DNA from: DATAVB01 sp036267955
GTDB lineage: Bacteria > Actinomycetota > Actinomycetes > Mycobacteriales > QHCD01
Direction of reading: 5' to 3'
DNA: 64,000 nucleotides
Assembly (NCBI GenBank): GCA_036267955.1
Contig: DATAVB010000166.1
Span: 1 to 64,000 of the forward strand
Shown here: piece after piece, positions 1 to 9,059 of the stretch
Numbering within the stretch: the stretch's first letter is position 1
How the letters are laid out: each line of letters starts with the position of its first letter
The notes under the pieces: model-generated
Database searches by the model: none
The model's input: only the letters and a program-made list of their open reading frames with translations
Told to the model about the DNA's origin: nothing
Translations under genes and position numbers: made by a program

Positions 1-206
1 AGGCTTTGGGTGTTACTCATGACGCGACCGTATCGCAAGGGTCGGACAAGTCTCGGGCCCCCAACGGGACCTCGCGAAAAGAAACGTCGGCCCGCCAACG
101 CGTTCGTCGGCACCCACCTTGGAATCGGTTTCGTGTAAGGCTTGTAGCGTGCTCATGCCACAACGCTAAAACAAGGTTCGGACAGCACCCGGCTCTCACC
201 GCAGCC

Positions 207-235
207 TGTGGAAAAGTATTTGCGCCTGTGGATAA
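207..235. promoter_or_regulatory. Pair of DnaA-box-like sites in the gene-free left end
   Basis: Positions 1-349 hold no convincing gene. Within them TGTGGAAAA (207-215) and TGTGGATAA (227-235) lie in the same orientation 20 bp apart. Both fit the bacterial DnaA-box consensus (TTWTCCACA on the other strand). The same paired arrangement recurs at 26962-26986 and 45522-45549. Two boxes are too few for an origin, so DnaA titration or regulation of the gene at 350 is more plausible. Function is inference. Confidence 0.45.
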
Positions 236-349
236 GAACATTGAGTTGGTAGCAACTCGTAGTAGAACGGTCGTGTCAGCATGCTGGTCTCCAGCGCACC
301 ACATTCGTAGCGTTGTGACGACATCGGAACGAAGGGACAGACGCACGTC

Positions 350-772
350 ATGAAATGGCCAGGAATAGTGACCACCGCGGCAGCGGTGGTGCTGCTGCTT
401 GCGTCAATAGCAGTCACCGCGCCAGTGGCAGCAGCGACGACCGCCGAAAGCAACACGACCCGCGACCTCGACGGGAGCTGGCAGAGCGACGGCTACGGCA
501 CCACCTTCGTCGCCCGCGGAGACACGCTGAGGACCTACGAGACCACCGGGATAAGCTGCCTTCCGGGCGTCACCTACAACAATGAATCGGCAACCAGATA
601 CGACGACGAAGCCGGCGACGCAATGACCATCAAGCTGATCAAAAACAATTCGGCCGACCTGACCCCGGACGGATCGGCAGGTCACTGGACACTGCACAAA
701 CGCCGACAACTCCCGCAACGATGCCAAGCGGCCTTCGACGCTGCGATCCGGATCCTTGGCAGGTCCAAATGA
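350..772 (+). CDS. Small secreted protein of unknown function
   Basis: A 140-residue protein with a clear signal peptide: Lys at position 2, a hydrophobic core at about residues 8-27 and an Ala-rich cleavage region near APVAAA. The mature part starts with a Leu-Asp-Gly-Ser-Trp-Gln-Ser-Asp-Gly-Tyr-Gly segment. It contains two cysteines (ISCLPG and QRCQAA) that could form a disulphide outside the cell. The opening segment resembles, from memory, the extension before the catalytic domain of some actinobacterial S41 peptidases, but no protease domain follows. GAAGGGAC upstream can serve as a ribosome site. The gene converges on valS with a 2-nt gap. No function can be assigned. Confidence 0.7.
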   Translation: MKWPGIVTTAAAVVLLLASIAVTAPVAAATTAESNTTRDLDGSWQSDGYGTTFVARGDTLRTYETTGISCLPGVTYNNESATRYDDEAGDAMTIKLIKNNSADLTPDGSAGHWTLHKRRQLPQRCQAAFDAAIRILGRSK

Positions 773-774
773 AG

Positions 775-3228
775 TCACACGAGCGTCACCGTCAATTCGG
801 GAGCATCGACGAACTCGATCCGGTCCGCGTGCGCCGCATTCAGCAACTCCTCCACCACCATTGCGCCCGAAGACGCCAGATCGGCCGGACCGCAGATCCG
901 CAGCTCGGCCACCGGCTGCCGCATTCCCAGCGCAGCGGAGGATTTCGCCCGACGGATCCCGGCCAGCAGTTCGCTGGCAGCGGACAGCAGGGTCGCCTCG
1001 CCAGAAGACGCATATCCCGCGAACACCTCGACCGGCCAGGACGCCCGGTGTATCGACCCCGGTTGCCACCAGGACCACACCTCCTCGGTCGCGAACGGCA
1101 GAAACGGCGCCAGCAGCCGCTGCAGAACGGAAAGCGCCGTACACAAGGCTGTGCGCGCGGAAGCACAGCCGCCATAGGCCCGTTCCTTCACCAGCTCGAT
1201 GTAGTCGTCACAGAACAGCCAGAAGAATTCCTCGATCTGCTCCAGAGCGCGGGTGTAGTCGTACGCCTCGAAGGCCGACGTGGCCCGTGCTGCGACGTCG
1301 GACAAAGCGGCCAGCATTGCCCGGTCCAACGGTCGTTCGGCCGGCGCGGCCGGCTCCACTCCGAACGACAGCACGAACCTGCTGGCATTCAACAGCTTGG
1401 TGGCCAGGCGCCGGCCGACCTTCAACTGTCCCTGATCGAATGCCGTGTCCGTGCCGGGCCGGCCGCGGGCCGCCCAGTACCGCAGGGCGTCCGGTCCGAA
1501 GCGGTCCAGCATGGCGTCCGGCGACTGCGCGTTGCCGGCGGACTTGCCGATCTTGTCGTGCTGCGAATCCACCACCCAGCCGGAGATCGCGACATCCGAC
1601 CACGGCAGCGCGGCGAAGTCCAGGTGGGCCCGAAGCAGTCCGTTGAACAACCAGGTGCGGATGATCTCGTGCGCATGCGGATGCAGGTCCATCGGATACA
1701 CCTGGTCACGCATTTCACCGGCCGCGATGAGCGGAGACAAGGACGAGGTGGCCCAGGTGTCCAGCACGTCGGGGTCCGCGGTGAATCCGCCGGGCTGGTC
1801 TCGTTGCTCCGGGCGATAACCGGGTGGGCAGGTGCTGGCCGGGTCGATAGGCAGCGCCGCGTCTGCTGGCACGAGCACCTCGGAACGTTCGCCGCGCTGG
1901 TCGAGGGAATACCACACCGGAATCGGCACGCCCAGAAAGCGCTGCCGGCTGATCAACCAGTCGCCGCGCAGCCCGTTCACCCAGCTGTCGAGGCGATCCC
2001 GCATGCGCGGCGGATGCCAGTTCAGCTCGGCGCCACGCCGCAACAAAGCGGCCCGCAATTCAGGGTCCCGACCACCATTGCGGATGTACCACTGCCAGCT
2101 CGGCACGATCTCCAGCGGCCGGTCGCCTCGCTCATAGAACCGCACGGCATGGGTGATTGATCGCGGCTCGCCCACCAGCGATCCGGCCGACGACAGCCGG
2201 GAAACGGTAGCGGTGCGCGCCTGGCCCGGAGTCAGCCCGGCCAGAAACGCGTACGTCCCGGGGTCCACATCGGACGGTGGCTCGGTACGGAACCGGCCGT
2301 TGAAGTCCAGCACCGCGCGAGTGCCGAGCGCGAGATCCCGCCACCAGATCACGTCGGTCAGATCACCGAAGGTGCAGACCATTGCGATTCCGGTGCCCTT
2401 CTCCGGATCTGCGAGCTCGTGGGCGAGGACCGGCACGGCGACGTTGAAGATTGGCGTCCGCGCCATCGAGCCGAAAAACGCTTGATAGCGGGGATCTGAT
2501 GGATGCGCCACTAGCGCGACGCAGGCCGGGAGGAGTTCCGGCCGGGTCGTGTCGATGAGAATATCGCCAGCCGGGCCAGCGAAGCGCAGCGTGTGAAAGG
2601 CCCCCGCGACGGTCCGTTCCACCAACTCGGCCTGGGCCACCGCAGTCTGAAAGGTCGCATCCCACAGAGTGGGCGCCTCGGCCCGGTACGCCTCGCCGCG
2701 CGCCAGGTTACGCAGAAAGGCGCGCTGCGATATCTCTGTCGCGGAATTCCCGATCGTCCGATATCGCAGCGACCAGTCGACGGATAGTCCGAGGCTACGC
2801 CAGGTCCGCTCGTACACCGCCTCGTCGTCGGCCGTCAGCCGCGCGCACAGGTCGAGGAAGGTACGCCGCCCGACGACCCGGTCGCCCTTGCGGTACGGCG
2901 CATCGGGCAAGGAGGGATCGCAGCGCACGCCGTAGAAGTTCTGCACCCGCCGTTCCGTCGGGAGCCCATTGTCGTCGAATGCGACGGGATAGAAGACCGA
3001 CTTGCCGCGCATGCGTTGGAATCGCGCGATGAGGTCCGTGTGGGTATAGGAGAAGATGTGCCCGACGTGCAGCGTCCCACTGGCAGTGAGCGGAGGCGAA
3101 TCGATGCTGAAAACGTCCGTCCGCCGGGCATCACGGTCGAACGCGTACGTCTTGTCGGCTTCCCAGCGCGGCGCCCATTTCTCGGACAGGGACTGCAGCG
3201 CGGGAAGCGGATCGGGAATTGCAGGCAC
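775..3228 (-). CDS. valS: Valyl-tRNA synthetase, archaeal-type (class I)
   Basis: Charges tRNA-Val with valine in the cytoplasm. The N-terminal half has the class I HIGH-type signature HVGH in the context PPLTASGTLHVGH. The KMSKS-type loop appears as KIGKS, followed by SAGNAQSPD. Between them is an editing (CP1) insertion with the segment IDTTRPELLPACVALVAHP, and a helical anticodon-binding domain closes the protein. The short form without the long C-terminal coiled coil, together with these motifs, matches the archaeal-type ValS found in many actinobacteria. I chose GTG at 3228 (817 aa) because GAAAGG lies 8 nt upstream. The frame stays open to a TTG at 3303, which would add 25 low-complexity residues. 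No T-box is visible upstream. Confidence 0.9.
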   Translation of the reverse strand: MPAIPDPLPALQSLSEKWAPRWEADKTYAFDRDARRTDVFSIDSPPLTASGTLHVGHIFSYTHTDLIARFQRMRGKSVFYPVAFDDNGLPTERRVQNFYGVRCDPSLPDAPYRKGDRVVGRRTFLDLCARLTADDEAVYERTWRSLGLSVDWSLRYRTIGNSATEISQRAFLRNLARGEAYRAEAPTLWDATFQTAVAQAELVERTVAGAFHTLRFAGPAGDILIDTTRPELLPACVALVAHPSDPRYQAFFGSMARTPIFNVAVPVLAHELADPEKGTGIAMVCTFGDLTDVIWWRDLALGTRAVLDFNGRFRTEPPSDVDPGTYAFLAGLTPGQARTATVSRLSSAGSLVGEPRSITHAVRFYERGDRPLEIVPSWQWYIRNGGRDPELRAALLRRGAELNWHPPRMRDRLDSWVNGLRGDWLISRQRFLGVPIPVWYSLDQRGERSEVLVPADAALPIDPASTCPPGYRPEQRDQPGGFTADPDVLDTWATSSLSPLIAAGEMRDQVYPMDLHPHAHEIIRTWLFNGLLRAHLDFAALPWSDVAISGWVVDSQHDKIGKSAGNAQSPDAMLDRFGPDALRYWAARGRPGTDTAFDQGQLKVGRRLATKLLNASRFVLSFGVEPAAPAERPLDRAMLAALSDVAARATSAFEAYDYTRALEQIEEFFWLFCDDYIELVKERAYGGCASARTALCTALSVLQRLLAPFLPFATEEVWSWWQPGSIHRASWPVEVFAGYASSGEATLLSAASELLAGIRRAKSSAALGMRQPVAELRICGPADLASSGAMVVEELLNAAHADRIEFVDAPELTVTLV

Positions 3229-3398
3229 GGCGTAGGCCTTTCGATAGGCCGGCCGCGCGGGAGAGGCTTGTGACCGTGACCCCGGCACGGCCGGGGTCAC
3301 CAATGATCAGATCGGTGAGGACGCAGAGCACCCGGCCACGACAACGGTGGCTACGGATACTCGCCGGGTCCTCATGCCGGCCACAATAACAGAACGAG

Positions 3399-4283
3399 TC
3401 ACGTGATATTGAGCAGCAGGATTCCGCAGACGACGAATATGGTGGCAATCGTGCGGGACCGGCCGAATTTCTCGTGGAAGAAGATCGTGCCGATAATGGC
3501 GCCGACAATGATGCTGGTCTCGCGCAGGGCGGCGATCGGCGCGAGCGCGCCGCGGGTCTGGGCCCACAGCACCAGGCCGTACGCCAGGACGCTGACGCCA
3601 CCGCCGAGCATTCCCTGCCACCACACCGGCCGGGCCTCCCGGACAAAGGCGCCCCGCCGCAGATAGATCACAGCGGCTGGAATGATGAGGCTTTCCAGCA
3701 GCATCAGCCAGCCGGTATAGCCGCCATTGCCGCCCGATCGCCGGATCCCGATCCCGTCGACCGTGGTGTACGCCGCGATGGTGAGACCGGTGGCGAATGC
3801 GGCGAGCAACGCCCGCCGGTCCGGTCGGCGGCCGATGAAGACCAGGCATCCGAGCCCGAATGAGATCGTCAGCACGCCCGCGATCTCGCCGCCGCTGGGC
3901 GTCTCGTGCACGAACACCGCGGACAGGATCGTGACGACGAGTGGTGAGGTGCCACGGGCGACCGGATAGACCTGACTGAATTCGCCGATCCGATAACAGC
4001 GCATCAACAGCAGGTTGTAGACGGTGTGCAACACCACGGACGTCAACAGGTACGGAACGGCCGCGCGGTCCGGCGCCGCGGACAGCAGCAGGATCGGCAG
4101 TGCACAGATCCCGCCGCCGATACCGAGCAGCGCGAACGAGATCAGCTTGTCGTCGATGCCGTGGGCGATCGAGTTCCAGGTGGCGTGGGCGACCGCCGCG
4201 ACCAGGACGACGAGGGCGACCGACAGGGGCAGCCCGGAGTGGATGGCCGGCGCGGCGAGCGACATAGCGACCAATCCGATCAT
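3399..4283 (-). CDS. EamA/DMT-family membrane transporter
   Basis: A 294-residue membrane protein with about ten hydrophobic segments arranged as two repeats of five, the duplicated EamA layout of the drug/metabolite transporter superfamily. The second repeat ends with ETSIIVGAIIGTIFFHEKF, the usual EamA signature of a Glu-containing helix before a His-Glu-Lys. The first repeat has the equivalent VARGTSPLVVTILSAVFVHE. Substrate is unknown; such proteins export small metabolites or amino acids. The start at ATG 4283 has no good ribosome site and ATG 4265 is an alternative. It is divergent from the Clp-N protein, and the operator at 4311-4357 lies between the two. Confidence 0.85.
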   Translation of the reverse strand: MIGLVAMSLAAPAIHSGLPLSVALVVLVAAVAHATWNSIAHGIDDKLISFALLGIGGGICALPILLLSAAPDRAAVPYLLTSVVLHTVYNLLLMRCYRIGEFSQVYPVARGTSPLVVTILSAVFVHETPSGGEIAGVLTISFGLGCLVFIGRRPDRRALLAAFATGLTIAAYTTVDGIGIRRSGGNGGYTGWLMLLESLIIPAAVIYLRRGAFVREARPVWWQGMLGGGVSVLAYGLVLWAQTRGALAPIAALRETSIIVGAIIGTIFFHEKFGRSRTIATIFVVCGILLLNIT

Positions 4284-4310
4284 GGCCGGCCGACGGCATC
4301 GACGGAGCGG

Positions 4311-4357
4311 GCGTCAATGCAGGGTTGACGATGCGAGATGGTCAACCTATGGTTGAC
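4311..4357. promoter_or_regulatory. Promoter with overlapping GTCAACC/GGTTGAC operator
   Basis: Four half-sites alternate in orientation: GTCAA (4313-4317), GGTTGAC (4323-4329), GTCAACC (4341-4347) and GGTTGAC (4351-4357). The last two form a perfect 7-3-7 palindrome. A sigma-70-type promoter is embedded in them: TTGACG (4325-4330), a 17-nt spacer and TATGGT (4348-4353). A protein on these sites would cover both promoter elements. The gene served begins at 4390 with GAAGGAA at 4377-4383. Autoregulation by the HTH of that gene product is inference. Confidence 0.7.
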
Positions 4358-4389
4358 GCGGCAGCAACCCCAACCCTGAAGGAACTTCG

Positions 4390-5088
4390 ATGACGCCACC
4401 ACCTTCGCTCGACGACCTGATCCGTACTGTGCAGCACGACGCCGCGACCGCAGAGCCGCTCGACCAGCTCGCGACCGCCTCGGCCACGGTGGCCGAATTG
4501 ACCGAGACAACGGACGCCGTGCTCGGTCACTACGTCGACCGTTGCCGGCGCAGCGGCCATTCCTGGACCGAGATCAGCGGCGTGCTCGGCGTCAGCAAGC
4601 AGGCCGTGCACAAGCGGTTCTCGTTCACCGTGTCGACGACGGCGCCGACCATGGAGCGGTTCACCTCCCGCGCCCGCACGGTCCTGCAGCAGGCTCGGGC
4701 CGAAGCGACCAGGCTCGGGCATGCGTACGTCGGCACCGAACACCTGCTGCTTGGCTTGTTCGCCGAGCCGGAGGCGGTCGCCGGCAAGATCCTGGATGCC
4801 CACAACATCACCAAGGATCTGGCCGAAGGATCGATCATGGAGCACATTTCGACCGGGCATGGCCTCAGCGCCGACGCGCCGTACACGCCGCGCCTGAAGC
4901 AACTGCTCGAGGGCGCGGTCGGTGAGGCGCTTGACCTGGGGCACAACTACATCGGCACCGAACACCTGCTGCTCGCCTTCTACCGGGAGCCGGAGTCGTT
5001 GGGCACCCAGGTGCTGGTCGGTCTCGGCGCGTCGGCAGACGAGATGCGGGCCGACGTCATCGACGCCCTGGCTGGCTACCAGCAATAG
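4390..5088 (+). CDS. HTH plus double Clp-N domain protein
   Basis: A 232-residue soluble protein. Residues about 55-77 form a helix-turn-helix (SWTEISGVLGVSKQAVHKRF). Two Clp N-terminal repeats follow at about 90-145 and 168-230; each carries the Gly-Thr-Glu-His-Leu-Leu-Leu signature (YVGTEHLLLGLF and YIGTEHLLLAFY). There is no AAA+ ATPase module, so it is not a ClpC/ClpA chaperone. Proteins of this build occur in actinobacteria, and the Clp-N part normally binds adaptors or unfolded substrates. The combination suggests a regulator that senses Clp substrates or stress. A perfect palindrome overlaps its own promoter, which points to autoregulation. The start has a strong ribosome site. Function is inferred from domains only. 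Confidence 0.85.
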   Translation: MTPPPSLDDLIRTVQHDAATAEPLDQLATASATVAELTETTDAVLGHYVDRCRRSGHSWTEISGVLGVSKQAVHKRFSFTVSTTAPTMERFTSRARTVLQQARAEATRLGHAYVGTEHLLLGLFAEPEAVAGKILDAHNITKDLAEGSIMEHISTGHGLSADAPYTPRLKQLLEGAVGEALDLGHNYIGTEHLLLAFYREPESLGTQVLVGLGASADEMRADVIDALAGYQQ

Positions 5089-5215
5089 GTGGCTGTCAGC
5101 GGCCCGGGCAGTTATCGGCGATGGGCAGCGATCCGCCCTAGACTCAGCCCGCGACGGTGCGACGGTCGTCACACTGGTCGGGCACACCAGCCGGGCTATT
5201 CACACGGGAGGCAGC

Positions 5216-6799
5216 ATGGCCGAGACGGCAGACGACAAGCAGACCGCGACGGGCCGGATCGGCCAGGCGTACGCCTTCGAGGGGCCGGCGGTGGAGCTCG
5301 GCGCGGTGGTGCTGGATGGGACGGTCGACTCGGCCGCCCACGTTCGGATCCCGTTCGGCATGCTCAGCCGGCACGGTCTGGTCGCCGGCGCCACCGGCGG
5401 CGGCAAGACCAAGACACTGCAGCTGATCGCCGAACAGCTCTCCGACGCGGGAGTGCCGGTCTTCCTGACCGACATCAAGGGAGACCTGTCCGGGGTCGCC
5501 GCGCCCGGCGCGTCAAGCGAGAAGCTCACCGCCCGGGCCACCCAGACCGGCGCCGAGGGCTGGACGCCGGCCGGATTCCCGGCCCAATTCTTCGCCATCG
5601 GCGGGAAGGGCAACGGCGTGCCGTTGCGGGCCACGGTCACCTCGTTCGGCCCGACCCTGCTGTCGAAGGTGCTCGAGCTGAACGACACCCAGGAGTCCTC
5701 GCTCGAGCTGATCTTCCATTACGCCGACAAGGCCGGGCTGGCCCTGCTGGACCTGAAGGATCTGCAGGCGGTCGTCGCGCATCTGGTTTCCGACGAGGGC
5801 AAGGGCGACCTTGAGGGCATCGGCGGGTTGTCCAAGCAGACCGCCGGCGTGATCCAGCGCGAGCTGACCGGCCTGGCCGACGGCGGCGGCGACGTTCTGT
5901 TCGGCGAGCCGCAGTTCGACACCGCTGACCTGTTGCAGCTCGCCGATGGCAAGGGCGTGCTCAATGTCGTCGAGCTGGCGGAGCTGTCCGACAAGCCGCA
6001 GCTGTTCTCCACCTTTCTCATGTGGCTGCTCGCCGACCTGCACCATCACCTGCCCGAGGTAGGCGACGTCGACAAGCCCAAGCTGGTCTTCTTCCTGGAC
6101 GAGTCGCACCTGCTCTTCAACGGCGCGTCGAAGGCGTTCCTCACCTCGGTGACCCAGACCGTACGGCTGATCCGGTCCAAGGGCGTCGGCGTCTTCTTCT
6201 GTACGCAGAACCCGACGGACCTGCCCGGCGAGGTGCTCGGTCAGCTCGGCAACCGGGTGCAGCACGCCCTGCGCGCCTTCACCCCGGACGACGCGACCGC
6301 GCTCGCGAAGGCCGTGAAGACCTACCCGAAGAGCCAGGACTACGACGTCGAGCAGGCGCTCACATCGCTCGGCATCGGCGAGGCGATCGTCACCGTGATG
6401 GGCGAGACCGGCGCGCCCACCCCGGTGGCCTGGACCAAACTGCGGCCGCCGCGCTCGCTGATGGCGCAGCTCGATCCGGCCGAGCAGACCCGGCAGATCG
6501 ACGCCTCCCCGCTGAAGGCGAAGTACGGGCAGACGTTGGACCGCGAGTCGGCGTACGAGCTGCTGACCAAGCGGCAGGCCGACGCCGAGGACCACGCCGA
6601 GACCGAGGCGACGAAATCCCAGCCGAAGCCGAGCCAGCCCAAGGCGGCGCCGAAGCGGCAGCACAAAGAAGAGGAGGCGGGCGGGATGTTGGGTGGCGTG
6701 CTCAAGTCGAAGGCGTTCCAGCAGTTCACCCGGACCGCGGCCAGGTCGGTCGGCCGGGAGATCACCCGCGGCCTCTTCGGCACCGCGCGCCGCCGCTGA
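5216..6799 (+). CDS. HerA/VirB4-like P-loop ATPase (DUF853 family)
   Basis: A 527-residue ATPase of the DUF853 group related to HerA. Walker A is GATGGGKT at residues 58-65. Walker B is in KLVFFLDESHLLF near residue 290. A FFCTQNPTDLP segment matches the sensor region of the family, and the C-terminal 100 residues are Lys/Gln/Glu-rich and probably flexible. HerA-like enzymes are hexameric DNA-translocating ATPases, but DUF853 members such as E. coli YjgR have no established role. I chose ATG 5216 because GGGAGG precedes it; the frame is open upstream to 4922 but overlaps the Clp-N gene. It stands alone, without the nuclease NurA. Confidence 0.85.
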   Translation: MAETADDKQTATGRIGQAYAFEGPAVELGAVVLDGTVDSAAHVRIPFGMLSRHGLVAGATGGGKTKTLQLIAEQLSDAGVPVFLTDIKGDLSGVAAPGASSEKLTARATQTGAEGWTPAGFPAQFFAIGGKGNGVPLRATVTSFGPTLLSKVLELNDTQESSLELIFHYADKAGLALLDLKDLQAVVAHLVSDEGKGDLEGIGGLSKQTAGVIQRELTGLADGGGDVLFGEPQFDTADLLQLADGKGVLNVVELAELSDKPQLFSTFLMWLLADLHHHLPEVGDVDKPKLVFFLDESHLLFNGASKAFLTSVTQTVRLIRSKGVGVFFCTQNPTDLPGEVLGQLGNRVQHALRAFTPDDATALAKAVKTYPKSQDYDVEQALTSLGIGEAIVTVMGETGAPTPVAWTKLRPPRSLMAQLDPAEQTRQIDASPLKAKYGQTLDRESAYELLTKRQADAEDHAETEATKSQPKPSQPKAAPKRQHKEEEAGGMLGGVLKSKAFQQFTRTAARSVGREITRGLFGTARRR

Positions 6800-6913
6800 T
6801 CCCGACCCAGGCAGTGGTCTAGCTGGACCGTCCGGATCCTTATCACTGCGCCGGCCGAACTCCGTAAGCTGAAACTGGCATGGACCAGTATTTCGGGCGA
6901 GCGGAGGACGGGC

Positions 6914-8317
6914 GTGGTGGGTGCTTCGACCGTTCCGCTGCCGGTTGGCGGCGGCGTACGGGGATCCGGCCTGCGGGCGGCAGCCGTCGTCGTCGACATC
7001 ACGCCGCCGGCCGGGCACGCCATGGGCGGTTATCTCGCCCGGACGCTTGAAGCCACCGATACCCACGATCCGCTGACCGCCAGCCTGGTCTGGATCGCAG
7101 ACGAAAGTGGAGAACTGCTCTGGGTCGCGCTGGACGCGCTCGCCGTCGGCGCCTCGACCAGCGAGCGGATCCGCGCCGGCGTCGGCCGGGCCGTCGGCGT
7201 GGACCCGGACTCAATCGTGGTTTGCGCCTCGCACACCCACGCCGGGCCGAGTGGGTGGCTCCGCCCGCTGTACGACGGCTTTCCATCCACGCTCGACGAG
7301 GTGCTGGTCGACGTTCTCGTCGAGCGGGTGACTGCGGCCGCGGCCGGGCTACGGCCGGTATCGGTCCGCCCGGCCTGGTCGGTGGTCGGCGCCGTCGGCG
7401 TCGGCACCAACCGCAATGACCGGAGCGGGCCGCACGACGACAGCACCGGCGTACTGACCCTGCAGAGCGATGCGGGGCCAGTCGCCGTACTCGCCGACTA
7501 CGCCTGCCACCCGACCGTGCTCAGCCACGCGAACCGCACCTACTCGGCGGACTATCCCGGCGTCGCCCGGCGGGTCGCGGCCGCGGCGCTACGGACCGCC
7601 GGTCAACCGGCGCCGGTCGTCGCGTTCCTGCAGGGCGCGGCCGGCGACGTCAGCACCCGGTTCACCCGGCGGGGGCAGTCGTTCGCCGAGGTGGACCGGC
7701 TCGGCGGGGTGGTAGGCGCCGCCATCGCCCGCGGCGCGCTGCTCGGCCGGGACCTGTCCGCTGGCGCCACGGCCGCTGCGCGCGCCGATTCGTGCGGCGG
7801 GCCGGGCGGAGAGCCGGGTAGAGCGCCGGGTGGCTGGCCGGGTATCGGCCGGGTGCGCCGGGCCTGCGTCGAGCTGCCGACCCGGACGATGCCGCCGATC
7901 GATCAGCTGGACCGGGACCTCGCGGTCGCCGAGCGGGAGTGGGGTGCGGCGTGCGATCCGGCGCCGCCGGCGGCCCGGATCGCGCGCACCCGCTACGAGG
8001 GCGCCCGGATGCTCGCCGCGCTGAGCGCCGCCGAGTTGCCGCCCACGCTGCAGCTGCCGATCTCCGTCGTGACCCTCGGCGAGGTCGCCTGGGTGCACCT
8101 GCCGGTCGAGCCGTTCGCCTCGTACGGCGCGGCGATCGCGGCGGCCAGTCCATACCCGGCAACCCGGGTCGTCGGGTACAGCGACGGCTACTTCGGCTAC
8201 CTCGCCGACGCCGAGGCACACGCCGCCGGCAGCTACGAGGCGCGGGCCAGCCTCTTCGACCCGGCCGCCGGGCCGCTGCTGGTCGAGGCGGCAATCGATC
8301 TGCTCAACCGGCGCTGA
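6914..8317 (+). CDS. Neutral/alkaline ceramidase-like hydrolase
   Basis: A 467-residue protein matching the N-terminal catalytic domain of neutral/alkaline non-lysosomal ceramidase-like proteins: an early VDITPPAGHAMGGY segment, then CASHTHAGPSG, a probable zinc-binding His-x-His motif, and later GAAGDVS. True ceramidases hydrolyse the amide bond of ceramide and have an additional C-terminal domain, which is missing here. There is also no signal peptide, so the protein is probably cytoplasmic and its substrate is unknown. GTG 6914 has GGAGGACGGGC upstream. A proline/glycine-rich insert around residues 290-310 (GGPGGEPGRAPGGWPG) looks like a local expansion. The next two genes follow on the same strand. 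Confidence 0.8.
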   Translation: MVGASTVPLPVGGGVRGSGLRAAAVVVDITPPAGHAMGGYLARTLEATDTHDPLTASLVWIADESGELLWVALDALAVGASTSERIRAGVGRAVGVDPDSIVVCASHTHAGPSGWLRPLYDGFPSTLDEVLVDVLVERVTAAAAGLRPVSVRPAWSVVGAVGVGTNRNDRSGPHDDSTGVLTLQSDAGPVAVLADYACHPTVLSHANRTYSADYPGVARRVAAAALRTAGQPAPVVAFLQGAAGDVSTRFTRRGQSFAEVDRLGGVVGAAIARGALLGRDLSAGATAAARADSCGGPGGEPGRAPGGWPGIGRVRRACVELPTRTMPPIDQLDRDLAVAEREWGAACDPAPPAARIARTRYEGARMLAALSAAELPPTLQLPISVVTLGEVAWVHLPVEPFASYGAAIAAASPYPATRVVGYSDGYFGYLADAEAHAAGSYEARASLFDPAAGPLLVEAAIDLLNRR

Positions 8318-8375
8318 GCCCGGCAGCCCCGCCAGGCTCCGTCGGGGCCCGTACTTCCGGCTAGTCTGGCGATCG

Positions 8376-9059
8376 ATGTGGACTCACTGCGCAGCCCTGC
8401 TCTTCGACAACGACGGCACGTTGGTCGACTCGTCCGGGCCGATCGATCGCGCCTGGGCCCGGTTCGTCGACCGGTACGAGGTCGACCCCGAGGAGTTGCG
8501 TCGGATCGCACACGGCCGCCGGGACGTCGACATCGTCGAGCACTTCCTCCCGCCCGAGCAGCGGGCCGCCGCGGTCACCCTGGTCCGGGACGCCGAACTC
8601 GCTGATCTCGATGGCCTGGTCCCGGTGCCTGGAGCCGTCGAGCTGACCGCGGCCCTGGACGGGTTGCCGTGGGCGGTCGTCACCTCGGCGACCGCGGCGC
8701 TGGCCGATGTCCGGCTCGCCGCGGCCGGACTGAAACGTCCGAACGTCATCGTCACGGCGGAGGACGTCGTACGGGGCAAGCCTGATCCGGAGGGCTACCG
8801 GCTGGCCGCGAGCCGGCTGGGCATCGACCCGGCCTGGTGCGTCGTCGTCGAGGACGCGCCCAGCGGGATCGCCGCCGCCCGAGCCGCCGGCTGCCGCAAC
8901 CTCGCCGTCACCACCACCCACCGACCCGCCGAGCTGACCGCCGCGGACTGGGTGGTCGCCGACCTCCGCTCGGTCCGCGTCGAGCGGCATGAGTCCGGAA
9001 TCGCACTCGACCTCGATCCGATCTACCCGACCTATGAGGGGACCTTCTATGCGTCTTGA
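8376..9059 (+). CDS. HAD-superfamily sugar-phosphatase-like hydrolase
   Basis: A 227-residue HAD phosphatase of the beta-phosphoglucomutase/YfbT-like subgroup. Motif I is DNDGT at residues 11-15, with Asp11 the expected nucleophile and Asp13 the acid/base; the usual second residue Phe is Asn here, as in the GPP/YfbT type. Motif II is VVTSAT, motif III is the Lys of RGKPDPEGY, and motif IV is VVEDAPSGIAAARAAGC. The helical cap lies between motifs I and II. Likely substrates are sugar or polyol phosphates, which the sequence does not specify. The last 11 nt overlap the start of the SDR gene, so the two are probably translated together. Confidence 0.87.
   Translation: MWTHCAALLFDNDGTLVDSSGPIDRAWARFVDRYEVDPEELRRIAHGRRDVDIVEHFLPPEQRAAAVTLVRDAELADLDGLVPVPGAVELTAALDGLPWAVVTSATAALADVRLAAAGLKRPNVIVTAEDVVRGKPDPEGYRLAASRLGIDPAWCVVVEDAPSGIAAARAAGCRNLAVTTTHRPAELTAADWVVADLRSVRVERHESGIALDLDPIYPTYEGTFYAS

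Noticed and set aside
207..235. Origin of replication
   Set aside because: Only two DnaA boxes, no AT-rich unwinding element, and no dnaA, dnaN or rpmH nearby.
4922..5215. Upstream extension of the HerA-like gene
   Set aside because: It lies in a different frame over the Clp-N gene, and a strong ribosome site marks ATG 5216.
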